The notes: generated from the letters alone by a model not told the origin. A stretch of DNA of 64,000 bases from Pirellula sp. (GCA_013822735.1 PNKZ01000005.1:240803-304802); one strand, 5' to 3'. Shown: positions 15,429 through 25,471, counted from the first letter of the stretch. A program made the numbers and translations.

Positions 15429-18038
15429 TTAGTGGTTGAGAATGAATTCTTTGGTATTCAGCAAGACCCACAGCATCTGCCGCATCCCTTCCGACGTGCT
15501 TTCGGAGGCGTTCACTTCTTGTAGCGCCCTGGCGCGCTCATCGGCCGTCGGCAGGCGACTCACGGTGCGCAAGTACAGCTCTTCGATGAGTCCGTCACGA
15601 TCGGCGACGTTCAACTCACGCACGGCTTCCATCTTCACAAGTTCCGCGCGGGTCTTTTCGGCCCGCACGTTATCGCCCGCCTTCTCGTACTCGGCCAAAC
15701 GCTTGCGTGTGAACGCCACGAGCGTGGGAAAATCTTTGGACCGTTCGACGCGGGCTAGATCCGTGATCCAACCGCCGGCATTGATCAGCTTGTACATTTC
15801 AGCATCGTTGTAAAGATACAACGATTGCAGCAACGTCGGATCGTTTGAGCGTTCGCAATCACAAGTCGTGATCCGGTCAGGTCGACCGAAGATGCCAAGC
15901 GAGTAGAGACGTTGTCCGCGGCCGTCGCCCCCCTGCGTAGTCTTCAGCCCGATGTAGCGCGACTTCACGTCGCCATGGAATTGCGCGAGCTCCGCGGCTC
16001 CGGCCGTTGCCGACGACAGGGCATCCATCGCCACCTCTGCGGGTAGTCGCCGCAACATCGCGTGGCTGAAATTGCGACGGTCCGGTTCGTTCGTAGCGTT
16101 CGGCTTCCGCGAACGTTGATAGGCGTCGGACGTCGCGATGGTGCGATGCAGCCATTTCATGTCGTAGCCGCTCGCGACGAAACCTTGTGTTAGGTAATTC
16201 AACAATTCCGCGTTACTAGGCGGATTGGCAAGGTTCAAATCGTCGGCCGGTTCGATGATCCCGACGCCGAAATACTTTTGCCAGACGCGATTTACCCAGG
16301 CCCGCGCGAAGTACGGGTTGTCGGCGCTCCGCATCCAGTTCATTAAGGGCTCTCGCGGGTCGGCGTAGCTTGCCAGCACGACTTCCTCACCGCCGAGCAC
16401 CTTCGGCGTAATCACCCGCGATCCGCCCTTAACCGACTTTAATTCCTTGTAGGCCTTCGTGCCGGGAACAGCGTCGAGGCGAGCGATCAATTCCGGAAAC
16501 GGTACGGTCTTGCCGTCGCGAGCCGCTTGCGCCAACCTTCGTCCGGGATTATTGCCGTTTGCTTTCCCTTCGTCGGGCTCGACGCCGACGGCCCGCATCA
16601 TCTGGGCCACGACCGGATCCCTACGATCCTGCCGCTTGTAGGCTACGCCAGTGAAAAACGCCTGGAAGCTTTGGAAGTCCTGTTGCGTCCACTGGTCGAA
16701 CGGATGCTTGTGGCACTCCGCGCATTGCAGTCGTACGCCGAGGAAGGTGTAGCTGAAGACGAGGGCCTTTTCCTCCGGCTTCTGCATATTGCGCCGGCCC
16801 CAGAACTGCGGCAACGTGTCATTACCGGTGAAGTCCGCCGGCTTCTCGGATCGCACATAGCTGGTCATCTCGGCGCAGTAGTCTTCGTAGCTCTGCTCCG
16901 GGCGACGGCTCACGGCCAGCACCAAACCCGCCATCATCTCGTCGTACGGCACGTTCTCGGCGACGCGACGATAAATCCAGTCGTACCAAATCCGCGACCA
17001 TTCTTGCTCGTGGTACTTGCCCGCGATCTCCAGCTGGTTCGTGTTGTTGCCGGTGATGTCGCAGAGGACAGTCGTCCACCAAGCGACGTACGTCGGCCGC
17101 GCGAGGAGTTCGTCGATCTTCTTCGTACGTTTATCCGACGAAGTGTCGGCCTTGAACACGCGAATCTCGGCGGGACTTGGCAACGTGCCGCCAATGTCGA
17201 GGCTCGCGCGACGTAGAAATTCTTCGTCGGTACAAAGCTCGGAAGGAACGATGCCGAGCTTGCGAAGTTTGGCGACGATCAGTTCGTCGACCTTTGTCGG
17301 CGCGGCGACTTTAGGATAATCGGGACCCGCCTGCTTGCCGACGGGCAGCAACGCGGCGACCGGCGCGACGCCGTTGTCGTAAAACGCGACGATATGCGTG
17401 TCGCCTGCTCCTTCCGCCCTGACGACGCCGGTCTTCTCATCGACCTTGGCGACCGACTCGTCATTCGTGCGAAACCGTGTTAGGTCGGTGACGTCTTCGA
17501 CTGCACCATCTGCCCAATGGGCCAGCACTCGCAGTTGCATTGTCTCGCCGGGCTTCTTGAACATCAATTCGGTCGGCTGAATCTCAAGTCGGTCGATGGC
17601 CGGATTGTCGGCGCTGTCGTCCTTCGCACCGGTTTCGATCCACCGCGCCAGGATGTTGTATTGCCATGACCCGACATCGAAGAGTTTTTCGCCGCCGTGC
17701 TCTTCTTGCATCGTCGGTTTGCGAAGGATCAAGCTGTCATGCGGCGACTTAAGATTGACTCGCGGCTCGTCGCCGCCGAGTAGTGCTTCGAAGTCTTGCT
17801 TGAAATCGTAGCCGAACAGCGACAATCGGAAGCCGCCCTGTCCTTGGAACGAGCCATGGCAAGCCCGACCGGAACAGCCGACCTTACTCATCAGAGGCAA
17901 CACGTGCTTCTGATAGCTAGGTCGGGCATCGCTGCCGGCGAATCTCGCCGAAATCGGCGACGTCGCATCGACGGCAAGGGCGTCTGTCTGCAATAAACCA
18001 ATCGCCACCAAGAGACCGAGAACAAAGCGGGCGACCAT
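15429..18038 (-). CDS. DUF1549/DUF1553 planctomycete cytochrome-type protein
   Basis: An 869-residue exported protein. After the signal peptide (MVARFVLGLLVAIGLLQT) comes a planctomycete cytochrome-like module with a CSGRACHG heme-type motif, then a BIG2-like Ig domain (LEIQPTELMFKKPGETMQLRVLA), the DUF1549 domain (LCTDEEFLRRASLDIGGTLP, with LQCAECHKHPFDQWTQ) and the C-terminal DUF1553 domain (ADNPYFARAWVNRVWQKYFG, ending with LNTKEFILNH). This is the standard architecture of the partner of DUF1501. Both would act in the periplasm or at the surface. The ATG at 18038 is chosen since the signal peptide begins there; an in-frame start lies 87 bases upstream. Confidence 0.92.
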   Translation of the reverse strand: MVARFVLGLLVAIGLLQTDALAVDATSPISARFAGSDARPSYQKHVLPLMSKVGCSGRACHGSFQGQGGFRLSLFGYDFKQDFEALLGGDEPRVNLKSPHDSLILRKPTMQEEHGGEKLFDVGSWQYNILARWIETGAKDDSADNPAIDRLEIQPTELMFKKPGETMQLRVLAHWADGAVEDVTDLTRFRTNDESVAKVDEKTGVVRAEGAGDTHIVAFYDNGVAPVAALLPVGKQAGPDYPKVAAPTKVDELIVAKLRKLGIVPSELCTDEEFLRRASLDIGGTLPSPAEIRVFKADTSSDKRTKKIDELLARPTYVAWWTTVLCDITGNNTNQLEIAGKYHEQEWSRIWYDWIYRRVAENVPYDEMMAGLVLAVSRRPEQSYEDYCAEMTSYVRSEKPADFTGNDTLPQFWGRRNMQKPEEKALVFSYTFLGVRLQCAECHKHPFDQWTQQDFQSFQAFFTGVAYKRQDRRDPVVAQMMRAVGVEPDEGKANGNNPGRRLAQAARDGKTVPFPELIARLDAVPGTKAYKELKSVKGGSRVITPKVLGGEEVVLASYADPREPLMNWMRSADNPYFARAWVNRVWQKYFGVGIIEPADDLNLANPPSNAELLNYLTQGFVASGYDMKWLHRTIATSDAYQRSRKPNATNEPDRRNFSHAMLRRLPAEVAMDALSSATAGAAELAQFHGDVKSRYIGLKTTQGGDGRGQRLYSLGIFGRPDRITTCDCERSNDPTLLQSLYLYNDAEMYKLINAGGWITDLARVERSKDFPTLVAFTRKRLAEYEKAGDNVRAEKTRAELVKMEAVRELNVADRDGLIEELYLRTVSRLPTADERARALQEVNASESTSEGMRQMLWVLLNTKEFILNH

Positions 18039-18357
18039 GCTCTGGCTCCGAACGGTATGAGAATAAGCGATGTTGCTCCGTCCACCACCGTCGGCGAATG
18101 ACGGGGTCGAGAATCGACCAGCCACCTGCGGACCCTTGAAAAGGCAGCAACAGAGATAAGGACGCTTAAACCGCGCGCTTTATTGCCCATCGGCCGAACT
18201 GCCGGAGAAATAACGCCGCCGGCACAAAGAGCGTCGCTTGTCTCTTGCGATGCCTCGGTCCTGTTCAGGATCGAGTGGGACGGAACTTTTTGTCCGAGGC
18301 GGGGTAACACTGTTTGCATCGTGCCGGGGCTCGGCGATCTGATCTCGGAGAGCATCC

Positions 18358-18540
18358 ATGAATTGTACGCGCATCCTTTTGACGACGGCGGCGATAGTCG
18401 GCCTCGTGTTACCTGATGCGGCGGCCGACGATCTAAAGACGCCGGTTACTTTGACGATGCTCGGAACTGGGACGTACCAAGGGAAGCAAGCTGGCCTCTG
18501 GCCGGCGGGTGCGAATGAGCCGCCGACGGCGCAGGTCTAA
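18358..18540 (+). pseudogene. 5' fragment of a secreted planctomycete protein
   Basis: A 60-residue frame with a good signal peptide (MNCTRILLTTAAIVGLVLPDAAA) and then TLTMLGTGTYQGKQAGLWPAGANEPPTAQ before an early stop. The mature start resembles a longer exported planctomycete family in which a similar GLYPGG-N-RP segment is followed by several hundred residues. The rest is missing here, so this is probably a truncated copy. GGAGAG lies just upstream, so it may still be expressed. Confidence 0.45.
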
Positions 18541-18836
18541 TTGCGTCGGAAATCACGCACTCTATTACTTGACGAGCGGCATCCCGGATGAGGTGTGCCG
18601 TTCCGACGCGTTCTTCCATATTTCGCCATGAACTCGTGTCGCGTCGGCTGAAAGCATGTGGCTTTCCACGATTTGCCTGCACACTAGCAGATTCTTGAGG
18701 CAGAGTTCCGTGCATCGGTTCTGGGGTGAATACTTGCTTCCGCAAGAAGACTGATCGATTGTTCGCGTGGAAGATGCGGTTCGCGAACTTTGTCACGTTC
18801 GTACGAATCCAACAGGTTTTGGAGTCTCGCGCTTTT
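18541..18836. other. Intergenic region, nothing recognised
   Basis: About 300 bases upstream of the RedB-like gene. I see no remnant of the truncated gene and no repeat. Confidence 0.4.
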
Positions 18837-19481
18837 ATGAGATGGCTATCGAAGAGTCCTTTGACGAAGGTCGCACCCAAAGCGCTCTGCTTAAGCGTTT
18901 GGCTATGCGCCGTGGCCATTGGGTTCTCCGTATTACTTAAATACAAATCCACCTCTGCCGAAGTTCTCCCGCCTGCCTCAGATTGGCCCGATCAATGTGC
19001 TTTTCAACACGCCGTGATCGGTAAGACTTTGGTGATGTTCGTTCACCCACGGTGTCCATGCACTCGTGCGAGCATTCGCGAACTTGAGTTCGCACAAGCC
19101 CGATCGCACTGCCCGCTGAGAATCTATCTCGTTATTCTGGCCCCGGAACAGGCGGCCGAGTGGAGCGATTCCGACGTCATACGTTCGGCTGCTCAATTGC
19201 GTGACGCGGTCCAGATTTTAGATACGAATGGCGAAATTGCAGCGAAGTTCAATGCCCGGACATCCGGCTATGTGCTGCTTTATAATGAGGGCGGCCGTCT
19301 CTTGTTCAGCGGCGGGATTACGGGAAGCCGGGGCCACGAAGGAGATAATGACGGACTAAAAGCGATGTTAGAGCATACGGCCGATAAAAGCGGTGTTTCT
19401 CCTACTGCCCCCGTCTTTGGTTGCTCGCTCGACCATTCAGCATCGCTTTTCAATCGAATGGTCCATGTATGTCAAGCATAA
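18837..19481 (+). CDS. RedB-like thioredoxin-fold membrane protein
   Basis: A 214-residue protein with one N-terminal transmembrane segment (ALCLSVWLCAVAIGFSVLL) followed by a thioredoxin-like domain. The motif FVHPRCPCTRASIRELE gives a CPC redox-type site; ILDTNGEIAAKFNARTSGYVLLYNEGGRLLFSGGITGSRGHEGDN fits the C-terminal half. Proteins of this type are labelled RedB in planctomycetes. The start is set at MRWLSKSPL because the membrane helix follows; the ribosome site (GGAG) is distant. The stop overlaps the start of the sensor kinase gene by 13 bases, so the two are probably translated together and act as one redox-sensing or redox-responsive unit. Confidence 0.72.
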   Translation: MRWLSKSPLTKVAPKALCLSVWLCAVAIGFSVLLKYKSTSAEVLPPASDWPDQCAFQHAVIGKTLVMFVHPRCPCTRASIRELEFAQARSHCPLRIYLVILAPEQAAEWSDSDVIRSAAQLRDAVQILDTNGEIAAKFNARTSGYVLLYNEGGRLLFSGGITGSRGHEGDNDGLKAMLEHTADKSGVSPTAPVFGCSLDHSASLFNRMVHVCQA

Positions 19482-21424
19482 CTCCGGAGTCATTCGGACC
19501 GACGTTTACGCAATCTTTGATACGTAAACTGAATGAGCGCTACCTGCATGACACCTATCGACGCACCGACCGCCTCTTTTTGGTCCTACTGGTCATTCAA
19601 TGGTTTGCGGGCCTTGCCGCCGCGATTTGGATATCGCCGAGGACCTGGACCGGACAGATGTCGAGTATTCATCCGCATATTTGGGCGGCGCTATACTTAG
19701 GCGGCGTGATCAACCTCCTGCCGATTTGTCTTATCTTGCGTGACCCCGGTACGACATTGACGCGTCACACCGTGGCGATCGCACAGGCGTTGTCTTCCGT
19801 TCTCTTAATACACCTGACGGGCGGCCGAATCGAAACGCACTTTCATGTATTTGGCTCGTTGGCATTCCTTGCATTCTATTGCGACTGGCGCGTACTCATC
19901 ACCGCCTCTACGGTGATAGCGATTGACCACTTTGTTCGCGGCATTGTTTGGCCGGAGTCTGCCTTCGGGGTACTCCATGCGAGCTGGTGGAGGTCTCTCG
20001 AACACGCGGGATGGGTGGTGTTTGAGGATGTCTTTCTGATCCGCGCTTGCGTTTTGAATCGCAGAGCTCTGTATCAGTGTTGCGAACGCGAAGCCCAGCT
20101 ATGGGCGCTGAATCAGGACATCGAAAAACAAGTTGACGATAGAACCGTCGAACTAACGAAATCACGCGATCAACTCGCGCTCCAAGCAATCCAGTTGCGT
20201 CAGGCGATGGTCGCGATCGAGACGGCGAACGCGACGAAGAGCGAGTTCTTGGCCAATATGAGCCACGAGATCCGGACGCCGATGACCGCAATCTTGGGTT
20301 ACGCCGATCTGCTCTTAACCGAAGGCGATATTCAACACGCTCCGGCAAATCGCGTCAGCGCAATCCGCACGATTCAACGCAACGGCGAACACTTGTTAGG
20401 GATCATCAACGACATTCTGGACTTATCCAAGATCGAAGCAAACAAACTTCAGATTGAAGTAGTCGAATGCTCCCCCGTCAAAATCTTGGCCGACGTTGAT
20501 TCGGTGATGCGTATGCGCGCCCAAATTAAAGAGATCGCATTGACCATCGTCTTTGAATCTGAAATTCCCGACGTAATTTCGTGTGATCCTACGAGGCTTC
20601 GCCAAATCCTGATCAACCTCGTAGGAAATGCGGTTAAATTCACAAAGCAAGGGGAAGTGCGTGTCCTTGTACGCTTCCGACGCGACACCCGTCCCACGAT
20701 GGAGTTCGATGTTTGCGACACCGGTATCGGAATGAATGCCGAGCAGGTTGGAAGGCTGTTTCAACCGTTCATGCAAGCAAACAGTTCGACGTCGCGACTC
20801 TTCGGCGGTACGGGCTTAGGCCTGACGATTTGCCACCGGCTGGCTCAGACGTTGGGCGGCGATGTAAAATGCATCCGTTCGGTAGTGGGAGAGGGAACAA
20901 CGTTTCGATTAACTCTTCCGGTTGAGTTGTCGCGTAATGTGACGCTCATTTCACCGACGCCCATGATGCTTTCCGATGCCGGCGAGAACGCAGAATGCGC
21001 ATCGCTATCGAACTCCGCATCGCCTCCGCTTACTGATCTGCGGATTTTGCTCGCCGAAGATGGCCTGGACAATCAGCGATTGATTCAATTTGTGCTCAAA
21101 AAAGCTGGCGCGAATGTTCAATTGACGGAGAACGGCCGCGAAGCGGTCGTCGAAGCCATGCGGGAATGGGATCTCGGTAATCCCTATGACGTCGTGCTGA
21201 TGGATATGCAGATGCCGGTCATGGACGGCTATGAGGCAACATCACTTCTTAGGGCTCAAGGATATCGCGCGAAGATCATGGCTCTCACTGCGCACGCGAT
21301 GGCAGGCGATCGAATGAAGTGCATCGCGGCGGGCTGTGACGAATTCGCGACGAAGCCGATCGATCGAAAAAAGCTAATTGCTCAAATTGCGGCGCTACAT
21401 GCGACTTCGAATTCGTCGCTCTAA
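19469..21424 (+). CDS. Membrane hybrid histidine kinase with receiver domain
   Basis: A 651-residue kinase. The N-terminal part (about 30-200) has several transmembrane helices and a GGRIETHFHVFGSLAFLAFY motif, a His-rich membrane sensor seen in planctomycete kinases. A coiled coil follows, then the HisKA domain with phosphoacceptor His266 in FLANMSHEIRTPMTAILGY, the HATPase domain (LVGNAVKFTKQGE, DTGIGM, GGTGLGL), and a C-terminal receiver domain with Asp579 in VVLMDMQMPVMDGYEA. It should autophosphorylate and pass phosphate to its own receiver. It overlaps the RedB-like gene, which suggests a shared signal. Confidence 0.9.
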   Translation: MSSITPESFGPTFTQSLIRKLNERYLHDTYRRTDRLFLVLLVIQWFAGLAAAIWISPRTWTGQMSSIHPHIWAALYLGGVINLLPICLILRDPGTTLTRHTVAIAQALSSVLLIHLTGGRIETHFHVFGSLAFLAFYCDWRVLITASTVIAIDHFVRGIVWPESAFGVLHASWWRSLEHAGWVVFEDVFLIRACVLNRRALYQCCEREAQLWALNQDIEKQVDDRTVELTKSRDQLALQAIQLRQAMVAIETANATKSEFLANMSHEIRTPMTAILGYADLLLTEGDIQHAPANRVSAIRTIQRNGEHLLGIINDILDLSKIEANKLQIEVVECSPVKILADVDSVMRMRAQIKEIALTIVFESEIPDVISCDPTRLRQILINLVGNAVKFTKQGEVRVLVRFRRDTRPTMEFDVCDTGIGMNAEQVGRLFQPFMQANSSTSRLFGGTGLGLTICHRLAQTLGGDVKCIRSVVGEGTTFRLTLPVELSRNVTLISPTPMMLSDAGENAECASLSNSASPPLTDLRILLAEDGLDNQRLIQFVLKKAGANVQLTENGREAVVEAMREWDLGNPYDVVLMDMQMPVMDGYEATSLLRAQGYRAKIMALTAHAMAGDRMKCIAAGCDEFATKPIDRKKLIAQIAALHATSNSSL

Positions 21425-21731
21425 CGTTGCTCAACCTCGAAACCCAACTTCGCTCACCGTCAGAGTTCAAAAGTGCGCGTTTGCTACCGCCGGCGTTTGA
21501 TCGAATGAAAGCGGCGGACTTCAAAACGCGATCGACGACGGTCCGCACAAAAGAATTCGGGACTTTTGCGAGAAGGCCAATCACGAACGTGGTACGCCGT
21601 ACGAATCGGAGGCTGATCAATAAGTTCAGCGGACTGCCGACCTCGGTCGAGGATTCTTCAGTTCGTTGCATGGCTCGTCCGTCGTCGGCTTCGTTGCCGG
21701 GAGCGGCGCCGGCGGGCTTTTTGCTGCACGT
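21425..21731. other. Intergenic region, nothing recognised
   Basis: About 300 bases after the kinase gene. A weak GC-rich segment ending in CTTTTTGC near 21700-21725 could be a terminator, but its stem is poor. Confidence 0.35.
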
Positions 21732-22022
21732 CTAGCGGTAATATTCCATCACGGTAGCGGCGATACCGATGCGCGTCGTCAGGAATGGAAATAACGGTAC
21801 GCCGGCACCGGCAGCGGCTCCTCGGAGCTCCATTTTTCCATTTGACGCGACTACGCTCATCGCACCGTCGGTCAGAGCGTTTGCGATTTCATTAGCCTCG
21901 TCAACCGTTAGGTTTTGATTGAAGGGCGGGGGCAAAGGACTCGACAGCGCCATCGTTCGGTTTCTCATTTCAATCGCATCCATCTGCTTATCGCGGGCAA
22001 CCCCGCGCACGGGATTGGCCAT
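21732..22022 (-). CDS. Small hypothetical protein
   Basis: A 96-residue frame beginning MANPVRGVARDKQMDA. It contains a plausible helix (VDEANEIANALTDGAM) and then an apolar C-terminal segment with VPLFPFLTTRIGIAATVM. No strong ribosome site is seen and I recognise no family. The composition is more protein-like than the overlapping frames, but the call is weak. Confidence 0.35.
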   Translation of the reverse strand: MANPVRGVARDKQMDAIEMRNRTMALSSPLPPPFNQNLTVDEANEIANALTDGAMSVVASNGKMELRGAAAGAGVPLFPFLTTRIGIAATVMEYYR

Positions 22023-22456
22023 CAAGGATGTGTGCTTCGTGCAACTGTACCCATATGGAAATCCACATGAGAATATAGGTCGACAAGTTCACAATCGTGA
22101 GCGTGGCTTACCACGCGGCATATGCGCACATTCGCTCTCGCGATTCCCCAAGAAGCAGCCCGCTTGCGTGCGATGACGCACGATTCCGACATTTGGAATC
22201 GAAACCCGTTGAAAATCGGTAGACGCAAGTGTTTCATATGGACACACGCAACTTAAGCATCTGCTATATCCGCTCACTTACCGCACGGTATATCAATGCC
22301 GACCGAATCGCTTGCAGCCGATCCGATAATCGCAATGATTCCGCTTTGCATCGCAACCGTCGCGGCACTGCTCGGCGGCGCGATCGTGTGGCGCAGGTTC
22401 GACAGACAGACGGCCGTGTGTGCCCTGCCGTTCCTGACGATCAGCGGCTACGACGA
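22023..22456. other. Intergenic region with a short tandem repeat
   Basis: No gene is supported. Near 22436-22467 a 15-base unit (CGATCAGCGGCTACG-like) occurs twice in tandem, the only pattern I see here. Confidence 0.35.
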
Positions 22457-22672
22457 TCAGCGGCTACAACGTGGCGATAGTAGCGCTCGCAGCGGCGGTT
22501 TTTTTTCGCTGATCTGGGCAGATTCTAGCGCGTAGAGTTCGGCGCGTAGCCAATCCATTGCGGCTTCCAGCGAGCCGACGTCTGGCAATGGGTAGATTCC
22601 TAAGCCGTGGCATTGGTTGCAGGCAACATTCACGCCCGCGACCGATAAGTTCCAGCACTGGTTGCAGATCAT
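22457..22672 (-). CDS. Small zinc-ribbon-like protein
   Basis: A 71-residue frame starting MICNQCWNLS. It has two C-x2-C pairs (CNQC at 3-6 and CNQC at 18-21, the second followed by HGLG as in DnaJ-type zinc knuckles), then a helical part (SLEAAMDWLRAELYALESAQIS). Such a pattern would bind one zinc ion. The family is unknown and no good ribosome site is visible. Confidence 0.4.
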   Translation of the reverse strand: MICNQCWNLSVAGVNVACNQCHGLGIYPLPDVGSLEAAMDWLRAELYALESAQISEKKPPLRALLSPRCSR

Positions 22673-22911
22673 TTGCTTGCTCCGTTGCGTGAAGATTATT
22701 CGCGCATGGAGATTCATCGGTGGCCTCGATCAGTTCGGACGATTAGCTTTGCCGGAATCGCGGCAGATTGTCATACGGCTTGCAGCAATCCCCCGGCCTA
22801 CGTGTGTGCCGCTATTGCCCACTACTCCGGTTTGACGAACGCCGTTTCCCGCAAGCATTATACTGCCCCTCAATCCACACCGAAGCGGCCACTTCACGCC
22901 GCAGACATCGG

Positions 22912-23238
22912 TTAACCGCGAGTGGTGACGAGTTGCTTGAAGACTTCGATTCGGAAATCGCCGACGATGGAAAGCACTTGCCCGTGCAATCCGGTGTGAA
23001 TACCTTGAGCCGCCTGTGCAGCGAAGGTCGCTGAGAACTGCGCGTCGTCGCGAAACTCAATCAGCGCTTGGAACGGAAGCATTTGGGGCTTTGAGGCGGC
23101 TCCCGTGTTCTTAAGAAATTGGAAACCGGCGACACTACCTGCCGAATGAAGTTCGTCAAGAAAGGAATGGACGGCGGCCAAGCCCTCAGTCTCATCAACG
23201 CTGTCGCGAAAGCCGAACCAGATGTTGTAGTGAATCAT
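22912..23238 (-). CDS. DUF6614-like small protein
   Basis: A 108-residue cytoplasmic protein starting MIHYNIWFGFRDSVDE. The pattern of an initial beta strand, AVHSFLDELHSAGSVAGFQFLK, then PFQALIEFRDDAQFSATFAAQA and HGQVLSIVGDFRIEVFKQL recalls the DUF6614 family, an alpha-beta-barrel-like fold of unknown function. Length agrees with the family. It is not visibly linked to its neighbours. Family assignment comes from pattern memory, so it is moderately secure. Confidence 0.65.
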   Translation of the reverse strand: MIHYNIWFGFRDSVDETEGLAAVHSFLDELHSAGSVAGFQFLKNTGAASKPQMLPFQALIEFRDDAQFSATFAAQAAQGIHTGLHGQVLSIVGDFRIEVFKQLVTTRG

Positions 23239-23390
23239 ATCGCGCAGGCAGGGATTCGACCGATGAGTTGCAGCCGGGTGTCCGCCATCCTACCGGATCC
23301 ACGCCTCCGCGCAACATTTCGCCCGACCACTCCGCAAGCCCCGCAACGTCTTATGCCTTCAGTCAGAACCCGCACACCTCGAACCGGTTT

Positions 23391-23786
23391 CTAGGGTGCA
23401 GTCGGAGTTTTTACCTGCGTCGATTCGACCTTCTGATGACGATATACGTAGAAGTCGATCACGCCATAGTTTTGAGCTAGGGCGACGGCATTGATTTCGT
23501 AACCGGCACTCTTATCGAACTCTTCAAGTTTCACCCAGTCGGGATAGGTACGCACCCGCCAATGCGTTCCTTCAATGTGCCAAGCACTTCGGCTCGTCAT
23601 TCCGGCAATCGGATGGTAGACGATTCGCCACAGGCGACGCTCCGGGCGTTTCCAGTGCTCCCGCACCTGCGTCTCAATCGCCGCTCTGGGGTCTTCAACA
23701 GCGAGAGGTTTCGGCTCATCAGCCTTTAATGTCAAGCACCCTGCCAGGGCGAAGAGACAAAATGTGGCGAAACGATAAATACACAT
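23391..23786 (-). CDS. Small exported lipoprotein-like protein
   Basis: A 131-residue protein that starts MCIYRFATFCLFALAGCL; the leader contains a lipobox-like LAGC. The mature part has EDPRAAIETQVREHWKRPERRLWRIVYHPIAGMTSRSAWHIEG and ends in a Thr/Pro-rich tail. The segment around RVRTYPDWVKLEEFDKSAGYEINAVALAQ looks structured. No known family comes to mind. A possible upstream in-frame start (23864) would remove the signal from the N-terminus and is not favoured. Confidence 0.55.
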   Translation of the reverse strand: MCIYRFATFCLFALAGCLTLKADEPKPLAVEDPRAAIETQVREHWKRPERRLWRIVYHPIAGMTSRSAWHIEGTHWRVRTYPDWVKLEEFDKSAGYEINAVALAQNYGVIDFYVYRHQKVESTQVKTPTAP

Positions 23787-24267
23787 GGTTATTCTCCGTG
23801 CGTGTGCAAAGCCCGGAGGTATTGACGTTGGGTCGCATTCCGGAGTTCCCTGCTCGTCTAGCAAAGCTGCCGATTACTTCGGCGTCGTGGTCTCGAACTT
23901 CACCGACGCGGCCACCGCTTCAAATTTGGACCGGTACTTAGTTTGATTCCTAATTGCCGTGGTCAGAACTCTTCCCGGACACGATACAGGCGACACTCTT
24001 ACGCCAGGCATTCGTAAAGTTCGACGTCGATATATCTACGTACCCGTCGCATTTCAGAGCCTCGCACGCATCGGTGATTCGGGCGGCAAAATCACTTCCT
24101 TCGTGATCATGGCCATGAACTTGTGGACGATGATCGAACGCGCGGACATTGGGATTCCAGACTGCGGGAATACGGCAGCCATCATCACTTCATTTTATGG
24201 CCGGCGGTCATGTCATTGGTTCATCAAACGCTGGCGCGGAAAGATTGCGGAAAACGCTTTTACCGTT
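23787..24267. other. Intergenic region, nothing recognised
   Basis: About 480 bases between the lipoprotein-like gene and the truncated YihY copy. It may include DNA left by the deletion that removed the rest of the YihY gene. Confidence 0.4.
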
Positions 24268-24741
24268 TTATCGACCGCGACACTCCAGGAGCAAGAACGC
24301 GATGCCCAGCACCATCGAGAAGGAGAGCACGCGATCTCGCAACACGCCGAGCACTCCTCGACCCGGCTTCGGTCGCACCTCCCAGATCGTATTCAGACTA
24401 TCCTGCATTTGTCCGAACACACCCGACGCACCGAAGATCAGGGTTGCAATGCCCAACAGCTTTACCGCAGTCCCGCCTTCATTTTGTCCACCAGCTATCA
24501 TCCCCTGGATCGCCTCGGCGCCCTTGTCGCCGACGAGCCCGTGCATCTGATGCACTAACTGACCGCGAGCCGCCTCGTCGCCAAAGAAAATGGCAGCGAG
24601 CTGAAGCGAAAACACTAACAAGGGCGCAACGGAGAGGGCTGTATAAAACGCGAGCGTTGCGCCGAGCCGGGGCACTTTGTCTTCACTCCATTCTGCGGTC
24701 GTTTGCCGTAGCAGGGAACAAGCGTTCTCGCCTGACATCAT
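24268..24741 (-). pseudogene. Truncated YihY/BrkB-family membrane protein gene
   Basis: The frame encodes about 157 residues nearly identical in pattern to the N-terminal half of the intact protein at 46390-47307: W-EDKVPRLGATLAFYTALS, FGDEAARGQLVHQMHGLVGD and LLGIATLIFGASGVFGQMQDS. It stops after VLGIAFLLL, where the intact protein continues with four more membrane helices. It is therefore a duplicated and 3'-truncated copy. YihY proteins are inner-membrane proteins with six helices whose role is still unclear. Confidence 0.75.
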
Positions 24742-25024
24742 GGTGGTTGCCTTTGCTCGACGACTCCTTGGATGAAATGCATTAACGCTGCGGTGAAGTC
24801 TTCTTGTGCACCTGCCCAAATCACCGTTGGGAGCAAGACGAAGGACTTCTCATTCCGGACCCGGCTCCTTACTCAACGCCTTCTACTCGCAACGCGCTCG
24901 TCTCCCTATCGCTGAAAAACAACAATTGCGAGCGACGGATATTCATCCGCCGCTCGCAATTCCGCACCACCATCACCGCCGGCCGAATAATTCACGGGGC
25001 ACCGGCGATCTCGCAAATCAATCG

Positions 25025-25471
25025 TTACGGCGCAACTGAGTATTCGACGTGGTATTCGAAGGCATCGTCACCGTCGCCCCCTTTTAGCACGACCGTCTTC
25101 GATCCATCGTTCGCTGCGATCTTCACGGTGCCGATCAACTGCTCGACAGTCACGTCTTTCTCCTTCACCGAAATCTCCAACGACGTCGTGAAGTCGAGCT
25201 CGGCCAGCGATTTGGCGTCCAAGGCGAGCGTTTTGTGATCGGCGTCCTTTTCCGACAAATTTGCCGAGTTTCCCGCCGACGTGCCGTGCTGATGACCTTC
25301 GCCCCAAGAAACCGGCTTACCGTCCCGAACGCCGGCCAAATAGACATCGTCGTCCGTCGAATCAGTTCGATCGACGCACGTTACGACGAATTTAGTGACG
25401 CGGGCGGCGTGCGCATTTCCGGCGACGCTGACGACTGCTACAACGCTGGTCAGCAATACTTTCCACAACAT
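25025..25471 (-). CDS. Small exported protein, unknown
   Basis: A 148-residue protein whose ATG at 25471 is preceded by GAGGAGCAT. A signal peptide (MLWKVLLTSVVAVVSVAGNAHA) leads to a beta-rich mature domain (RVTKFVVTCVDRTDSTDDDVYLAGVRDG, then LDFTTSLEISVKEKDVTVEQLIG) that ends in DGDDAFEYHVEYSVAP. It has an immunoglobulin-like look but no recognised motif. Probably periplasmic. Confidence 0.68.
   Translation of the reverse strand: MLWKVLLTSVVAVVSVAGNAHAARVTKFVVTCVDRTDSTDDDVYLAGVRDGKPVSWGEGHQHGTSAGNSANLSEKDADHKTLALDAKSLAELDFTTSLEISVKEKDVTVEQLIGTVKIAANDGSKTVVLKGGDGDDAFEYHVEYSVAP

Noticed and set aside
23225..23310. tRNA-like stretch with GGGATTCGACC on the plus strand
   Set aside because: The T-arm and acceptor arm do not pair properly in either orientation, so no tRNA can be drawn.
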